This document shows, one piece after another, positions 18,493 to 28,500 of a stretch of DNA of 64,000 bases. This DNA is from Paenibacillus plantarum (GTDB lineage: Bacteria > Bacillota > Bacilli > Paenibacillales > NBRC-103111): the NCBI RefSeq assembly GCF_013141695.1, contig NZ_WHNY01000045.1, positions 52,892 through 116,891 of the forward strand, read 5' to 3'. The notes under the pieces were generated by a model. The model ran no database searches, was not told the origin of the DNA, and worked only from the letters and a program-made list of their open reading frames with translations. Made by a program: the position numbers and the translations under genes. The first letter of the stretch is position 1, and the number at the start of each line of letters is the position of its first letter.

Positions 18493-20826
18493 GTGAAGAT
18501 TAATTGGAGATGGAAAGGTATGCTGAGCAGGTGGCTGTGGTCTTATGCCATTGTGCTTCTAATTCCAATTATTGTGATGGCGGTAACCCATCTGCAAACG
18601 CAGCGGGTCATTGAAGACGAGATTTCCAAGGCGAACTCCGCTTTGCTCTCACAACTTCAACAGGAAATCGACAACTACATCGATTATACCTATCGCTTGT
18701 CGGAGGTGATCTCACTCAATCCGAAGGTGAGCTCTTTGATTCGTAGCCAGAAAGAGATTGGTACGGCAGAACGCATCTCTATCGTTCAGTTGCTCGCGGA
18801 ATTCAAAGCATACAATATTACTAAGCGATATGTGAGCGGTTTCTATATTTACTTTCATGAGGGAGATTTTGTCTTGACCGACAGTTCCTATTATGAGACG
18901 GACATGTTTGTTCAACAGCATCTCAGTCCAATGGGGGTGTCACTAGAGCAATGGAGAGGCTATTTGATGCAGATGCATAAGGGTTCATTCTCCACACTTC
19001 GCGAATTTGGTGGAGAGAGAAAAGGCACCATCATGCAAACACAATCATTGCCGCTCCAACTTGGAAGTGTACCTCTTGCAACGCTAGCGATTGAGTTGAA
19101 CGAAGAACAGCTGATGTCTTCTATCAGCAACATTCAATCCTACAATCAGGGTAAAGTATATATCCTTGATGCCGAGAATAAGCTGTTGGCTACATCCGAA
19201 ACAGAAGGACATGGGGAACGCGTATTTGATATTCCGCGCAGTGAAGGGGAACAACGCATTCTTAAGACCTCTGCCATATGGGATGGGGAAGAAGTTATCC
19301 TGTCTTATATTGAATCAGGCCGGAATAGCTGGAAATATGTATATGTGCTACCAGCACGCTTGTATAGTGAGAAGGCCGAGTATGTCTGGAATATGACAGT
19401 ACTAATGCTTGCAGTTGCTGCTGTAATTGGATTTATTATCTCCGTCTTGCTTGCGAGGAAGAACTATTCGCCTCTACGCAGATTAGTTCGCAATGTTGCA
19501 GAACGAAGCGAATTAAGCATTATAAACATGTCGGAATCGAATGAATATGACTACTTGGAAGAAGTACTTGATAATGCACTAGATCGCTATACATTAATGA
19601 ATCGCACACTGGAGAAGCAGAACAAGACACTTCGTTCGAATTTGCTTACACGTCTTCTGAAAGGCCGGATTGAAAATGGTTTTCCAATAGCAGATGTACT
19701 GCCAGAGTACGGAATTAAGCTTCATTCCGAGAAGTTCGCAATTGTCTTGTTTTATCTAGAGGATTACAGCGGCTTCTTCCGTCAAGACGAACAGGACGCA
19801 GAGAAAAAAAGAGAATTCGTTCATCATATTATGTCCAATATCGTGGAGGAGCTTGCCGCTCAGAAACATCAGGGCTGGATGACGGAAGTTGACGAAATGC
19901 TGGCATGTATTGTGAATTTCCGGCCAGATACGTCACCTGAATCAGCGTTGGAAGATCTGAAGAACTTGATCGAAGAAGCACAGCGCTTTATTGGAAATCG
20001 CTTCCACATTTTGTTTACTATTTCAGTAAGTTCCATCCATAGGTCATCTGCGGAGCTTCCGGTCGCCTATCTGGAAGCCTTGGAAGCCATGGAGTACCGC
20101 ATGTTGCTAGGTGTTCAGTCCATTATTTGGCATAACCAGCTTCAACAGCAAAAGCCTTCCTACGACTATTCGATGGAGATGGAACAGAAGTTGATCAATA
20201 ATGTGAATGCCGGGGATTTTCTCGGAGCAACTGCGATGCTGGATGAAATCATTGATAGCAATCTAGCTGGGGACAACATCTCCGTCGATATGATCCGATG
20301 TCTCATGTTTGACATGTGCAGCACGATGATGAAAGCAGCGATGGAAACCAATATGGATCGCTCTGAGCTGTATGAAGAGAATTTACAGGCGATTCGTGAG
20401 CTGATGAGCGGCAGTACAGTAGCCTCGATGCGAGAGCGGATGACCCAGTTTTTGCATAAAGTTTGCGGGTATGTAGATGAACGTAAGAAAAGCAACAAAA
20501 AAATACGCTTGAAGGAAAGTGTATTGGCCTACATTAGTGAAAACTACCAAAACCAAGATCTTAACATCAGCACCATTGCTGAGTATTTCAGTGTACATCC
20601 TTCATATCTATCACGCTATTTCAAGGAGCAAGTAGGCGACAATCTGACGGATTATCTGAATAAATATCGCGTGGAACAATCCAAGACGCTGCTGCAACTG
20701 CCACATATTTTTATACGTGATGTCAGCGAAATGGTTGGATTTTATAGTATCAGTACGTATATTCGTCTGTTCAAAAAGTACGAAGGCGTGACGCCGAGTG
20801 TTTACCGGGAAGGAAAGAGTAATTAA
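18493..20826 (+). CDS. Membrane sensor-regulator with AraC-type DNA-binding domain
   Basis: A 777-residue protein joining signal sensing and gene control. One transmembrane helix is at about 13-33, an extracellular sensor region at about 35-295, and a second helix at about 300-320. A cytoplasmic linker of some 350 residues follows. The C-terminal AraC double helix-turn-helix covers about 675-775, including ISTIAEYFSVHPSYLSRYFKEQVG and the second motif near SEMVGFYSISTYIRLFKKYEGVTP. The start is GTG with GGGAG upstream. It sits directly behind the transporter genes and probably activates this operon on sensing its sugar. It resembles the regulator at 52390 in layout. Confidence 0.92.
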   Translation: MKINWRWKGMLSRWLWSYAIVLLIPIIVMAVTHLQTQRVIEDEISKANSALLSQLQQEIDNYIDYTYRLSEVISLNPKVSSLIRSQKEIGTAERISIVQLLAEFKAYNITKRYVSGFYIYFHEGDFVLTDSSYYETDMFVQQHLSPMGVSLEQWRGYLMQMHKGSFSTLREFGGERKGTIMQTQSLPLQLGSVPLATLAIELNEEQLMSSISNIQSYNQGKVYILDAENKLLATSETEGHGERVFDIPRSEGEQRILKTSAIWDGEEVILSYIESGRNSWKYVYVLPARLYSEKAEYVWNMTVLMLAVAAVIGFIISVLLARKNYSPLRRLVRNVAERSELSIINMSESNEYDYLEEVLDNALDRYTLMNRTLEKQNKTLRSNLLTRLLKGRIENGFPIADVLPEYGIKLHSEKFAIVLFYLEDYSGFFRQDEQDAEKKREFVHHIMSNIVEELAAQKHQGWMTEVDEMLACIVNFRPDTSPESALEDLKNLIEEAQRFIGNRFHILFTISVSSIHRSSAELPVAYLEALEAMEYRMLLGVQSIIWHNQLQQQKPSYDYSMEMEQKLINNVNAGDFLGATAMLDEIIDSNLAGDNISVDMIRCLMFDMCSTMMKAAMETNMDRSELYEENLQAIRELMSGSTVASMRERMTQFLHKVCGYVDERKKSNKKIRLKESVLAYISENYQNQDLNISTIAEYFSVHPSYLSRYFKEQVGDNLTDYLNKYRVEQSKTLLQLPHIFIRDVSEMVGFYSISTYIRLFKKYEGVTPSVYREGKSN

Positions 20827-20847
20827 ATAAATTGAGGTGATTCGATA

Positions 20848-21651
20848 ATGTCGGACAATAGATACTACCCGACGATTATATTGGGAGCGACGTTTGCTGG
20901 TTTGGGTGCAGCCTATGCCTGTGGGAAGGAAGCACTTCTTATCGAAAGATCGGCTCTTGTCGGTTATGAATTTATTAACAGCTATAACCTTGGTGAAGAC
21001 TGGCATGCAACGGTTCTTTCCGAAGAAGGAGAGAAGTTGAAAAACGAACTACTGGAGCGAGGGATATTGTCCGAGGATGGCAGGGTACATATTCCCGCAA
21101 TTGCTCCGGTACTTTATAACAAAATAGGTTGCGATTCGCTTCCGATCCTCTTGCATTCGGATATAGCTGATATCCGCCAGTTAGGGGCTGGCTATGAGGT
21201 TACGATCTACAATGCTTCGGGCTTTAACAGCTACAGAACAGACCGGATCATAGATACGAGGCCGGAGTACGCACCCTCACATTTGATCAAGTCGAAGAGC
21301 CTAAATGCGATGCTGAACTGTGGTGAGGATGATCCGGAGGTTTCGACTACAGCTGGAAGTTACCTTTTATTAACCAAAGGGAAATTAAAGGGTGAAGTTG
21401 TTGCGAAGGTTCCCATAGAAGTGGAAGACGACTGGATTACTGCAAGACATAAACTGCATCAATTATGGGCGGGCAGACCGAAGGAGTGGGAAAGCTGGAC
21501 GATTTCATCGGTAGCTGGCTTCTTTGAGCTGCAAATCGAACCGGAAACAGGCGGTGAGATTGCGCCGAGTTGGTTCAGTCTGCCGTCGGCTGCCTATAGA
21601 AATCCGCTGGAAGCGTTTGAAGCAGGGTTGCTAGTTAAAAGGAGGTATTAA
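20848..21651 (+). CDS. Small FAD/NAD-binding protein linked to FAD oxidoreductase
   Basis: A 267-residue cytoplasmic protein beginning with a dinucleotide-binding fold (IILGATFAGLGAAYACG, residues 10-26, then LLIERS). The usual GxGxxG is altered to GATFAG. It is too short for a complete oxidoreductase of this class. The next gene begins one base after its stop codon and its ribosome binding site lies within this gene's last codons. The tight link suggests the two products act together, perhaps as subunits. GAGGTGA precedes the ATG. I do not recognise a named family, and the function is open. Confidence 0.75.
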   Translation: MSDNRYYPTIILGATFAGLGAAYACGKEALLIERSALVGYEFINSYNLGEDWHATVLSEEGEKLKNELLERGILSEDGRVHIPAIAPVLYNKIGCDSLPILLHSDIADIRQLGAGYEVTIYNASGFNSYRTDRIIDTRPEYAPSHLIKSKSLNAMLNCGEDDPEVSTTAGSYLLLTKGKLKGEVVAKVPIEVEDDWITARHKLHQLWAGRPKEWESWTISSVAGFFELQIEPETGGEIAPSWFSLPSAAYRNPLEAFEAGLLVKRRY

Positions 21652-21652
21652 T

Positions 21653-23524
21653 TTGATATTATCTCAAAAAGTAAATGGAGAAATTGTCACTGTTGAAGTT
21701 GGTGACATCGAACTTTCTCAACAATACGACGTCATTGTAGCCGGTCTTGGTACATCGGGAGCCATTGCTTTAATAATGGCAGCCAGTAAAGGACTGAAAG
21801 TGCTTGGTATTGAACGAATGAATTGCATGGGGGGCATGGGAACGGCTGGTTCAGTTAACGGTTACTACTTCGGTTCCTCAGGTGGATTATACGAGCAGTT
21901 AGATCAAAAAGTAACGGCTTTAGTCGATACCATCTACACGAAGTCTAGCGCTTATAACGTAGAAGCGAAGAAATATGTATTGGAGCAGGAAGCGATAAAG
22001 CACGGTGCAGAGCTTGCCTTCGAATCCGCGATAACGGGCGTTTATTTGGATGGACAACAGGTGAAAGGCGCGAGCTGGGTTGGGCCGGATGGCATACAAT
22101 CGGCTAGCTGCAAGGTACTGATCGATTGCACGGGTGATGCAGAGGTGTGCAATCTGGCTGGTTGCGCGTTTAATTACGGCAGGACGTTAGATGGAAAGAC
22201 GCAGCCTTTCACAAGCGTTAAGGTATTTGCGGTGGGTAACAAAGTGAGCTGGAGGAATTTCGATTCAGGTTGTACGAACCAAACGGATGGGAATGAACTA
22301 TCCAAGGCGCTCATATTTGCACATGCCCAGCATCTGGAAGATACGTATTCGGATGAGAACCGTCTGCTGCATTTAGCTCCACTGTTAGGAATTAGAGAAG
22401 GTCGATTGATTGAAGGCGAGGAAACGGTGACACTTCAACAGTTCTTTGCTGATGAGACCTCCAACAAACCGGTATTTTATGCGTATGCAGATATTGATAA
22501 GCATGGCCGTGACAACGCTTTTGAGAGTCAGCTACTGAAGGATTGGTTCGTAGCAAGTAATCTAGGTGCTGTTAATGTAACCGTTCCCATTCCGCTCGGG
22601 GCTATGATTCCGAAGGGGTATGAAGGGCTGCTTGCCGCTGGGCGCTGTCTGGCGGTCGATCATGATTTATCCACATGTGTCAGAATGAACCGAGATATGC
22701 AAAAATCCGGGGAGGCAGCGGCTACAGCGGCTTGGCTAGCGATTACAAAAGGAACGTCAATTAAGGAGATCTCCTATGAGGAGTTGATCGCGCATCTTGC
22801 GGATACAGGATGCTACAACCCTGCGAACAATAAAGGCTATCAATTTGCCTATCCAGGGGATCGAAAGCCGGCGCAGCCGATTACATGGTTAACGGATTCA
22901 GCGGAGATTCGACAAGGCTTGTCTGGCATTCAGCCAGGGGTGGCTATTTGGTCTTCAAGCAGGTTAGGTGAATCGATACGTGAATCGTTGAGGACATGGA
23001 TACATGAGGAGGATGAAAAGCTTCGTAAACATAGCGCTTTTGCTCTAGCGTTAATTGATGATGGGGCTTGCCTTCCTATACTTAGGGAAATGATGAGGAA
23101 GCGAGATGCGCTCATGCTCCAAGACTGCAGGAAAAACAACCAACTACGTGGTTATATGGCTATTTACCTTTTAGGACGAATGCGGGATAAGGATGTTGTA
23201 GAGGAACTGATCCGCCTCATCACAGATCCTGAAGAAATGGAAAGGCCACTCTATCAAGTGGAGGACGGCGCGGATAAAGCACGGCAAAATAAATACAATG
23301 ACGTATATTTTCAATTTTTTTCTCACGCCATAATGGCACTGATCCACATCGGGGAGCATCATACTACGTTGCAGGAGGTGATTGGAACAGCTTTGAAGCA
23401 AGCGGTAGGCAATGGTGAGTATATCGAACGAATTACGCATAAACCGAACGGCACGTATCTTCATTCGATAGCCGAGAATATCCGATCGGTGGTTGAACGA
23501 AAGCTACTGCGTTGGGCACAGTAA
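21653..23524 (+). CDS. FAD-dependent oxidoreductase with HEAT-like C-terminal region
   Basis: A 623-residue flavoprotein. Residues 20-60 carry the FAD motif VAGLGTSGAIALIMAASKG and the IERMNCMGGMGTAG stretch typical of PF12831 proteins; VLIDCTGDAEVCNLAGC is the second conserved block. From about 440 onward the sequence becomes repetitive alpha-helical (LRKHSAFALALIDDGACLPIL, MAIYLLGRMRDKDVVEELI), like HEAT repeats, which is an unusual addition. The start is TTG at 21653 with GGAGG seven bases upstream. There is no signal peptide. It is paired with the small FAD protein before it, inside the central operon. The substrate is probably a sugar or sugar acid (inference). Confidence 0.83.
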   Translation: MILSQKVNGEIVTVEVGDIELSQQYDVIVAGLGTSGAIALIMAASKGLKVLGIERMNCMGGMGTAGSVNGYYFGSSGGLYEQLDQKVTALVDTIYTKSSAYNVEAKKYVLEQEAIKHGAELAFESAITGVYLDGQQVKGASWVGPDGIQSASCKVLIDCTGDAEVCNLAGCAFNYGRTLDGKTQPFTSVKVFAVGNKVSWRNFDSGCTNQTDGNELSKALIFAHAQHLEDTYSDENRLLHLAPLLGIREGRLIEGEETVTLQQFFADETSNKPVFYAYADIDKHGRDNAFESQLLKDWFVASNLGAVNVTVPIPLGAMIPKGYEGLLAAGRCLAVDHDLSTCVRMNRDMQKSGEAAATAAWLAITKGTSIKEISYEELIAHLADTGCYNPANNKGYQFAYPGDRKPAQPITWLTDSAEIRQGLSGIQPGVAIWSSSRLGESIRESLRTWIHEEDEKLRKHSAFALALIDDGACLPILREMMRKRDALMLQDCRKNNQLRGYMAIYLLGRMRDKDVVEELIRLITDPEEMERPLYQVEDGADKARQNKYNDVYFQFFSHAIMALIHIGEHHTTLQEVIGTALKQAVGNGEYIERITHKPNGTYLHSIAENIRSVVERKLLRWAQ

Positions 23525-23578
23525 AGATTATAGCAGGCGACTGGGCATTCATTCTATGGAAAAGGAAGGGAATGTAGG

Positions 23579-25528
23579 ATGCAAATTAAAACATGTGAGA
23601 AGCAACACAATCAAGTTTGTAGGCTTATCGTTCTTGCATTCATTAGTTTTCTGCTTCTGTGGGTTGCTATTCCTGCGAAAACGTGGGCTGACGATCCGCT
23701 GCCTGATGCGGCACTTCGTGATGTATTGGGGGAAAATGACATCGTTGTGGACAATACGGATACTGCCGTTACTAGGACGGGGACATGGAGCACAGGCACC
23801 AGTAATCCTGGTAAGTATTTTGGGAGCAATTACGAGTTCGTTAACGGCGGTACAGGACAGGTGCAAACCATTAAATATACGCCGAGTGTACCCCAAACTG
23901 GCGTTTATGAAGTGTTCATGGTGTTCAGCTCTTCTTCCAATCGTGCGGACAATGTGACCGTTCAAGTTTCCCATCAAGGGGGAGTTGCTACACAAACCGT
24001 GAACCAGGAAAAGAACGGCGCAGTCTGGTATCCGCTGGGGCAATATACGTTTACCGCTGGGAGCAGCGGCTATGTACAGATCAACGTCGCTGGGGCGAAT
24101 GGCTATGTGATAGCAGATGCCATACGTTTGGCGGTGCCAGTGCCTGATCCTGTAGATCCGGGGCCACTTGCAGTCAACGAGCCATTAGGACCGGTCATTT
24201 TCCGTTCTGGCTTCGAAGCGGGCTCTGTCGGAGTGACAGATCCTTCAGACACAGGTACGATTACGCGAATAACAGGCACCGATACTTCGGTTTCAGCCCC
24301 GAATGATTGGACCACACATTTGAACGGGTATTCCAAATTTGGCGACTTGGTCTTCGAAGGGCATTCCGGTGGTGACAATTCCACTTCAAGATTCGCCAAG
24401 ATCATAGCTGATCCCACGCCTGGTGGGAGTGGTAATAAAGTGCTTCAATACTGGCTGGGAAATTCCGGAGGAACAGCTGATCGGGGTCGTGTGCAAGCAT
24501 TGCTCAAGAATAATACGAATCTGACAGAGGTTTTCTACAAATACCGGATGTATCTCCATCCCGATATCGAATTAGTGAAGGATAGCGTCGACGCTAACGG
24601 TTGGTTTACGTTAGCAGAGTTCTGGAATCAGCCTAGCTGGACCTCAGGCGCACAGTATCCATTTCGAATGTCCCTTAATTTGACTAAGGATCTAGGCGTA
24701 GGGAAGCCGTTTAAACTCCGTATTTCAGGCCAAACAACGCCGACTTCCAGTGAGGATGACACGACCCAATTCGTGACTCAATGGGAAGAAAGAAATGACT
24801 GGAATGTGCCTACTGGTGTCTGGCTTAATATGGAAGTGTATTACAAGCAAGGGGATGCGAATTCAGGCAGATTCTATCTAGCCATTACGCCTGAAGGCGG
24901 AGAAAAGCGGGTAGTATTTGATGTGACCAACTGGACCTATCATCCTCAGAATCCAGCACCAGAAGGGCTTACGCATTTTCACCCCCTTAAATTATACACC
25001 AGCAGATCACTGACGAACTTTGTTAAAGACCACGGCGGAGCGCTACAAATATTGTGGGATAATCTGGAGTTCTGGCCTTCGATGGCCCCAGATGCCGCTC
25101 TGCGAAATGCAGTTGGACCTAACGATATCGTCGTAGACAATGCAGACACTGGAGCGGTCAAAACGGGTGTCTGGTCCACAGGAAACAGTAATCCTGGTAA
25201 ATTTTACGGCAGCGATTATAACTTTGTAAATAACGGCACTGGTCAGACTGCAACCTATAGTCCTGTCATTTCCACCGCCGGCATGTACAGAGTCTATGCG
25301 ACCTTTATTGGCTCTTCCAATCGTTCCAATAGCGTACCTTATACCATCTATCATAATGGTGTGACCTCGACAGTGTCAGTCAATCAGAGGATTACCTCCT
25401 ATCATAAAATGTGGTATCCACTCGGAGATTATTATTTCTCGTCGGGCACTGGCAATTATGTACAGATCAATAGCGCGGGAACTAGCGGCTATGTTATGGC
25501 AGATGCAATTCGTTTGGAGCCGTTATAA
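23579..25528 (+). CDS. Secreted protein with two golvesin-C-like domains and a jelly-roll core
   Basis: A 649-residue exported protein. The signal peptide ends near AKTWA (about residue 37). Two similar modules of about 140 residues flank the core, at roughly 42-185 and 505-649. Each starts DAALR, has NDIVVDN, G.WSTG.SNPGK, and ends YVxADAIRL, as in the golvesin/Xly-type carbohydrate-binding domain. The middle (about 205-500) looks like a concanavalin-like jelly roll of the type seen in polysaccharide lyases (FRSGFEAGS, VFYKYRMYLHP, LQILWDNLEFW), but I cannot assign a family or catalytic residues. It lies in the central operon before a surface lyase gene and probably binds or cuts the same polymer. 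Confidence 0.65.
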   Translation: MQIKTCEKQHNQVCRLIVLAFISFLLLWVAIPAKTWADDPLPDAALRDVLGENDIVVDNTDTAVTRTGTWSTGTSNPGKYFGSNYEFVNGGTGQVQTIKYTPSVPQTGVYEVFMVFSSSSNRADNVTVQVSHQGGVATQTVNQEKNGAVWYPLGQYTFTAGSSGYVQINVAGANGYVIADAIRLAVPVPDPVDPGPLAVNEPLGPVIFRSGFEAGSVGVTDPSDTGTITRITGTDTSVSAPNDWTTHLNGYSKFGDLVFEGHSGGDNSTSRFAKIIADPTPGGSGNKVLQYWLGNSGGTADRGRVQALLKNNTNLTEVFYKYRMYLHPDIELVKDSVDANGWFTLAEFWNQPSWTSGAQYPFRMSLNLTKDLGVGKPFKLRISGQTTPTSSEDDTTQFVTQWEERNDWNVPTGVWLNMEVYYKQGDANSGRFYLAITPEGGEKRVVFDVTNWTYHPQNPAPEGLTHFHPLKLYTSRSLTNFVKDHGGALQILWDNLEFWPSMAPDAALRNAVGPNDIVVDNADTGAVKTGVWSTGNSNPGKFYGSDYNFVNNGTGQTATYSPVISTAGMYRVYATFIGSSNRSNSVPYTIYHNGVTSTVSVNQRITSYHKMWYPLGDYYFSSGTGNYVQINSAGTSGYVMADAIRLEPL

Positions 25529-25574
25529 GTCCGATTCAATCAGATAGGGATTATCAAGTGTAAAAGGAGGTAGT

Positions 25575-28500
25575 ATGTTGAGAAGAACAGGGAAACTAAC
25601 TATTGCACTGTTTGGGCTGGCGGCAGGATTATTCATCCTGCCCTCAGGCCACACGCGTGCAGCTGCCGAGGTGTTACCCATTGTGGTCCATGACACCTTC
25701 GACGATGTAGAGGGAAATAGCGATTTGGCGGACTGGAGCTATCCAGCAACGACCGTTTCAATCGTTGACCGACCGAAAAACGGTGGAACAGAAACGTTAG
25801 AAGAGGGCAATAAAGCGCTAATGTCAACGATTCGTACGCTAGGCGCTGCTCACAGACCCGTAAGAAAGTTTCCCTCATTAACCGGTAAGCTAGAAATCAA
25901 CTATGATTTGCGGTTAGATGGTAAACCAATTGATCAGATTAAGCTACCGGAAATTTATGCTGGTGCTACTTTGCTAACTTCCATTTCGGCTATTAACTCC
26001 ACGATTAACGCTGAGAACTTCTTCCGCTTTGATATTCCTACTGGGCCCACCAAAAGAATCCGATATGACAGCATGCCATTCAAAACCTGGATGGCGGTAA
26101 AAGTAGAGATGGACACGGAGACGGATTCGTTTTCTGTTTGGGTAGACAACACGAAGGTTGCCGACAACCAACCCTTTTATAATGATGCCAAAATTACTGA
26201 AATAAATGAGATTAGATTCAGTCTGACCAAAAGCAACGTCGCAGCACCTAATTTTTATGTGGATAATCTGATCGTGAGAGGGATTCCAACTCCAGCCCCC
26301 GATGTGAGGGAAACCAAGCTTTCTACACCGCCAAGTGTGCCTGTGGCGGCACATATTCGGAATGAACATCCCCGGTTATTCATCCAGGATTTTCAGGATA
26401 TTAAGCGTAAAATCTCTTCGGATTACATTCCCATGAATTGGTACAGTCGCATCAAAGAGCAGGCTGATGAATTGCTAAATACGCCGGTAAGGGGTTTCGG
26501 GACGAATCCGGATAACGGGGCTGTTCTGGAACACGCAAGGGAAATGGAGAACCGCACGTTTCTCCTCTCTATGGCCTTTCAAATAGAACGGGAGCGCAAG
26601 TATCTGGACCGACTCTGGCTGGAAATCCAGAATACCGCTTCCTATCCAACTTGGAAGCCGGAGAGCTTCCTGTCCGTAGCAGAGATGCTTCAGGCTTACG
26701 CTGTCGCCTATGACTGGAATTATTATGATTGGACAGAGGAACAGCGCAAGCTAATTGTGGACACCATGCTCGATAAGGGATTAACTTACGGTGTCGACCG
26801 TTATAATGGTAAAAGCCAAGGGGGTACTCGATTTACGGAAGTTACCCATAACTGGAATGTGGTTTGTAATGGGGGGTTGATGATAGCGGCCTTAGCCATT
26901 GCCAATGAATACCCTGATGTAGCTGAATTCGTTCTAGAAAAGGGAACCGAAAACATCAAGAAAGGTTTGACAGCTTACGCGCCTCTAGGTGCCTACCCGG
27001 AAGGAGCTATGTATTGGGCATATGGGACCAATTATTTAACCTATACGATGGCTGCATTTGAAACCGCTTTCGAAGCGAATTTCCCGCGTCCTGAAAAATA
27101 CAAACTATATGAAGCACCTGGCGTTGCCAAAGCACCTGAATTTCCAATTTATTTGGCTGGCATGACGGGCTCCTTCAATTACGGGGACAGCTCCATTGGG
27201 AAAGTCAACTCACCAACGATGATGTGGTTTGCGGAAAAATTCAATAAACCGCAGTATGCTTGGTATTACTTACGGAACCAAGAGGCAGCAGAGGATAGTG
27301 CCAGTGTGACATCCAGGGGAACTGTATATGCTTTACTATGGTACAACTCAGCGTATCGATCGATCACGGAGAGCTTCCCACTGGATAAGGCCTACCAGAA
27401 TCCAAACGGTACGAACAGTGTGTTGATGAGAAGCTCATGGCAGGATACCAATGGGGTGTATGCGGGGCTAAAGGGTGGATATAACCGGGAGAATCACTCG
27501 TCCCTCTCCATCGGTACCTTCATCCTTGAGGCAGAGGGTCAGAGGTGGGCAACGATGCGAGGAGCCGGCAACTACGACTGGCCTAACTATAATGATCTCA
27601 CTGGCGGACGCTTCCAATACTACAATAATCGGGCGGAAGGTCAGAATACATTGGTCATCAATCCGGCCAAAGGCGGTGTTGACCAAGATATCAATGCGAC
27701 AGGTACTGTTGTAGATTATCAGAGCAATTCCACCGAAGCGTTCGGAATCATGGATATGTCCCAGGCGTATGCACGGGATGTGACGAGCGCACGAAGAGGC
27801 ATGCGACTATATGATGGCCGTTCTAAGGTGCTCGTGCAGGATGAGATCACGTCGACACTGGCTTCAGATGTCTGGTGGTTCATGCACACTGCTGCTTCTA
27901 TCCAGATCGCCAATCATGGCAAATCCGTCCTGTTAACCCAGAATGGGAAAAGAATGTGGGCACATATCGCAGATGGCCCGCAGGATGCGACCTTCAGTGT
28001 CATGGATGCGAAGCCTTTTCCTTGGTCGCCTAATCCCACAATTCAGAGCAGCAACTATGGGACTAAGCTAGCTATTCACATGAAAGATGTAACAAGTGCA
28101 CGTCTGGCAGTACAGTTTATCCCTTTGAAAAGTGGAGAAGCACCGCCAGATGAATATGCAGAGGTTGTCAACTTGTCGGAGTGGCATGCTGCCCCTGATG
28201 ATCTCCAGCTATTGAGCGAGAAATTAGGGGATAATGCAGCACTTCTTGTGAACAGTCCTTTTGCCTATGCGGGTGGTACCAAAGTCATGGTGAATGCAAC
28301 TAATCCTGTCGTTAGTCCAGTGGAGGTAGATGGGGAGTTGATGATTCCTGTGGAATTTACCGCCAACGCGCTTGGAGCCAATGTGGAGCGAGATGAAGCA
28401 AGTGGGACGACGATGATCCGATATCAGGAGCGGTTAGTTGTATTACCTTTGCAAGAGCAGACACAGGGTTCCAATAACGAGTCGGTTACTCCTTCCAACC

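Noticed and set aside
23493..23957. A 154-codon plus-strand open frame overlapping the secreted jelly-roll gene
   Set aside because: It is out of frame with a gene that has a clear signal peptide and domain structure, and has no features of its own.
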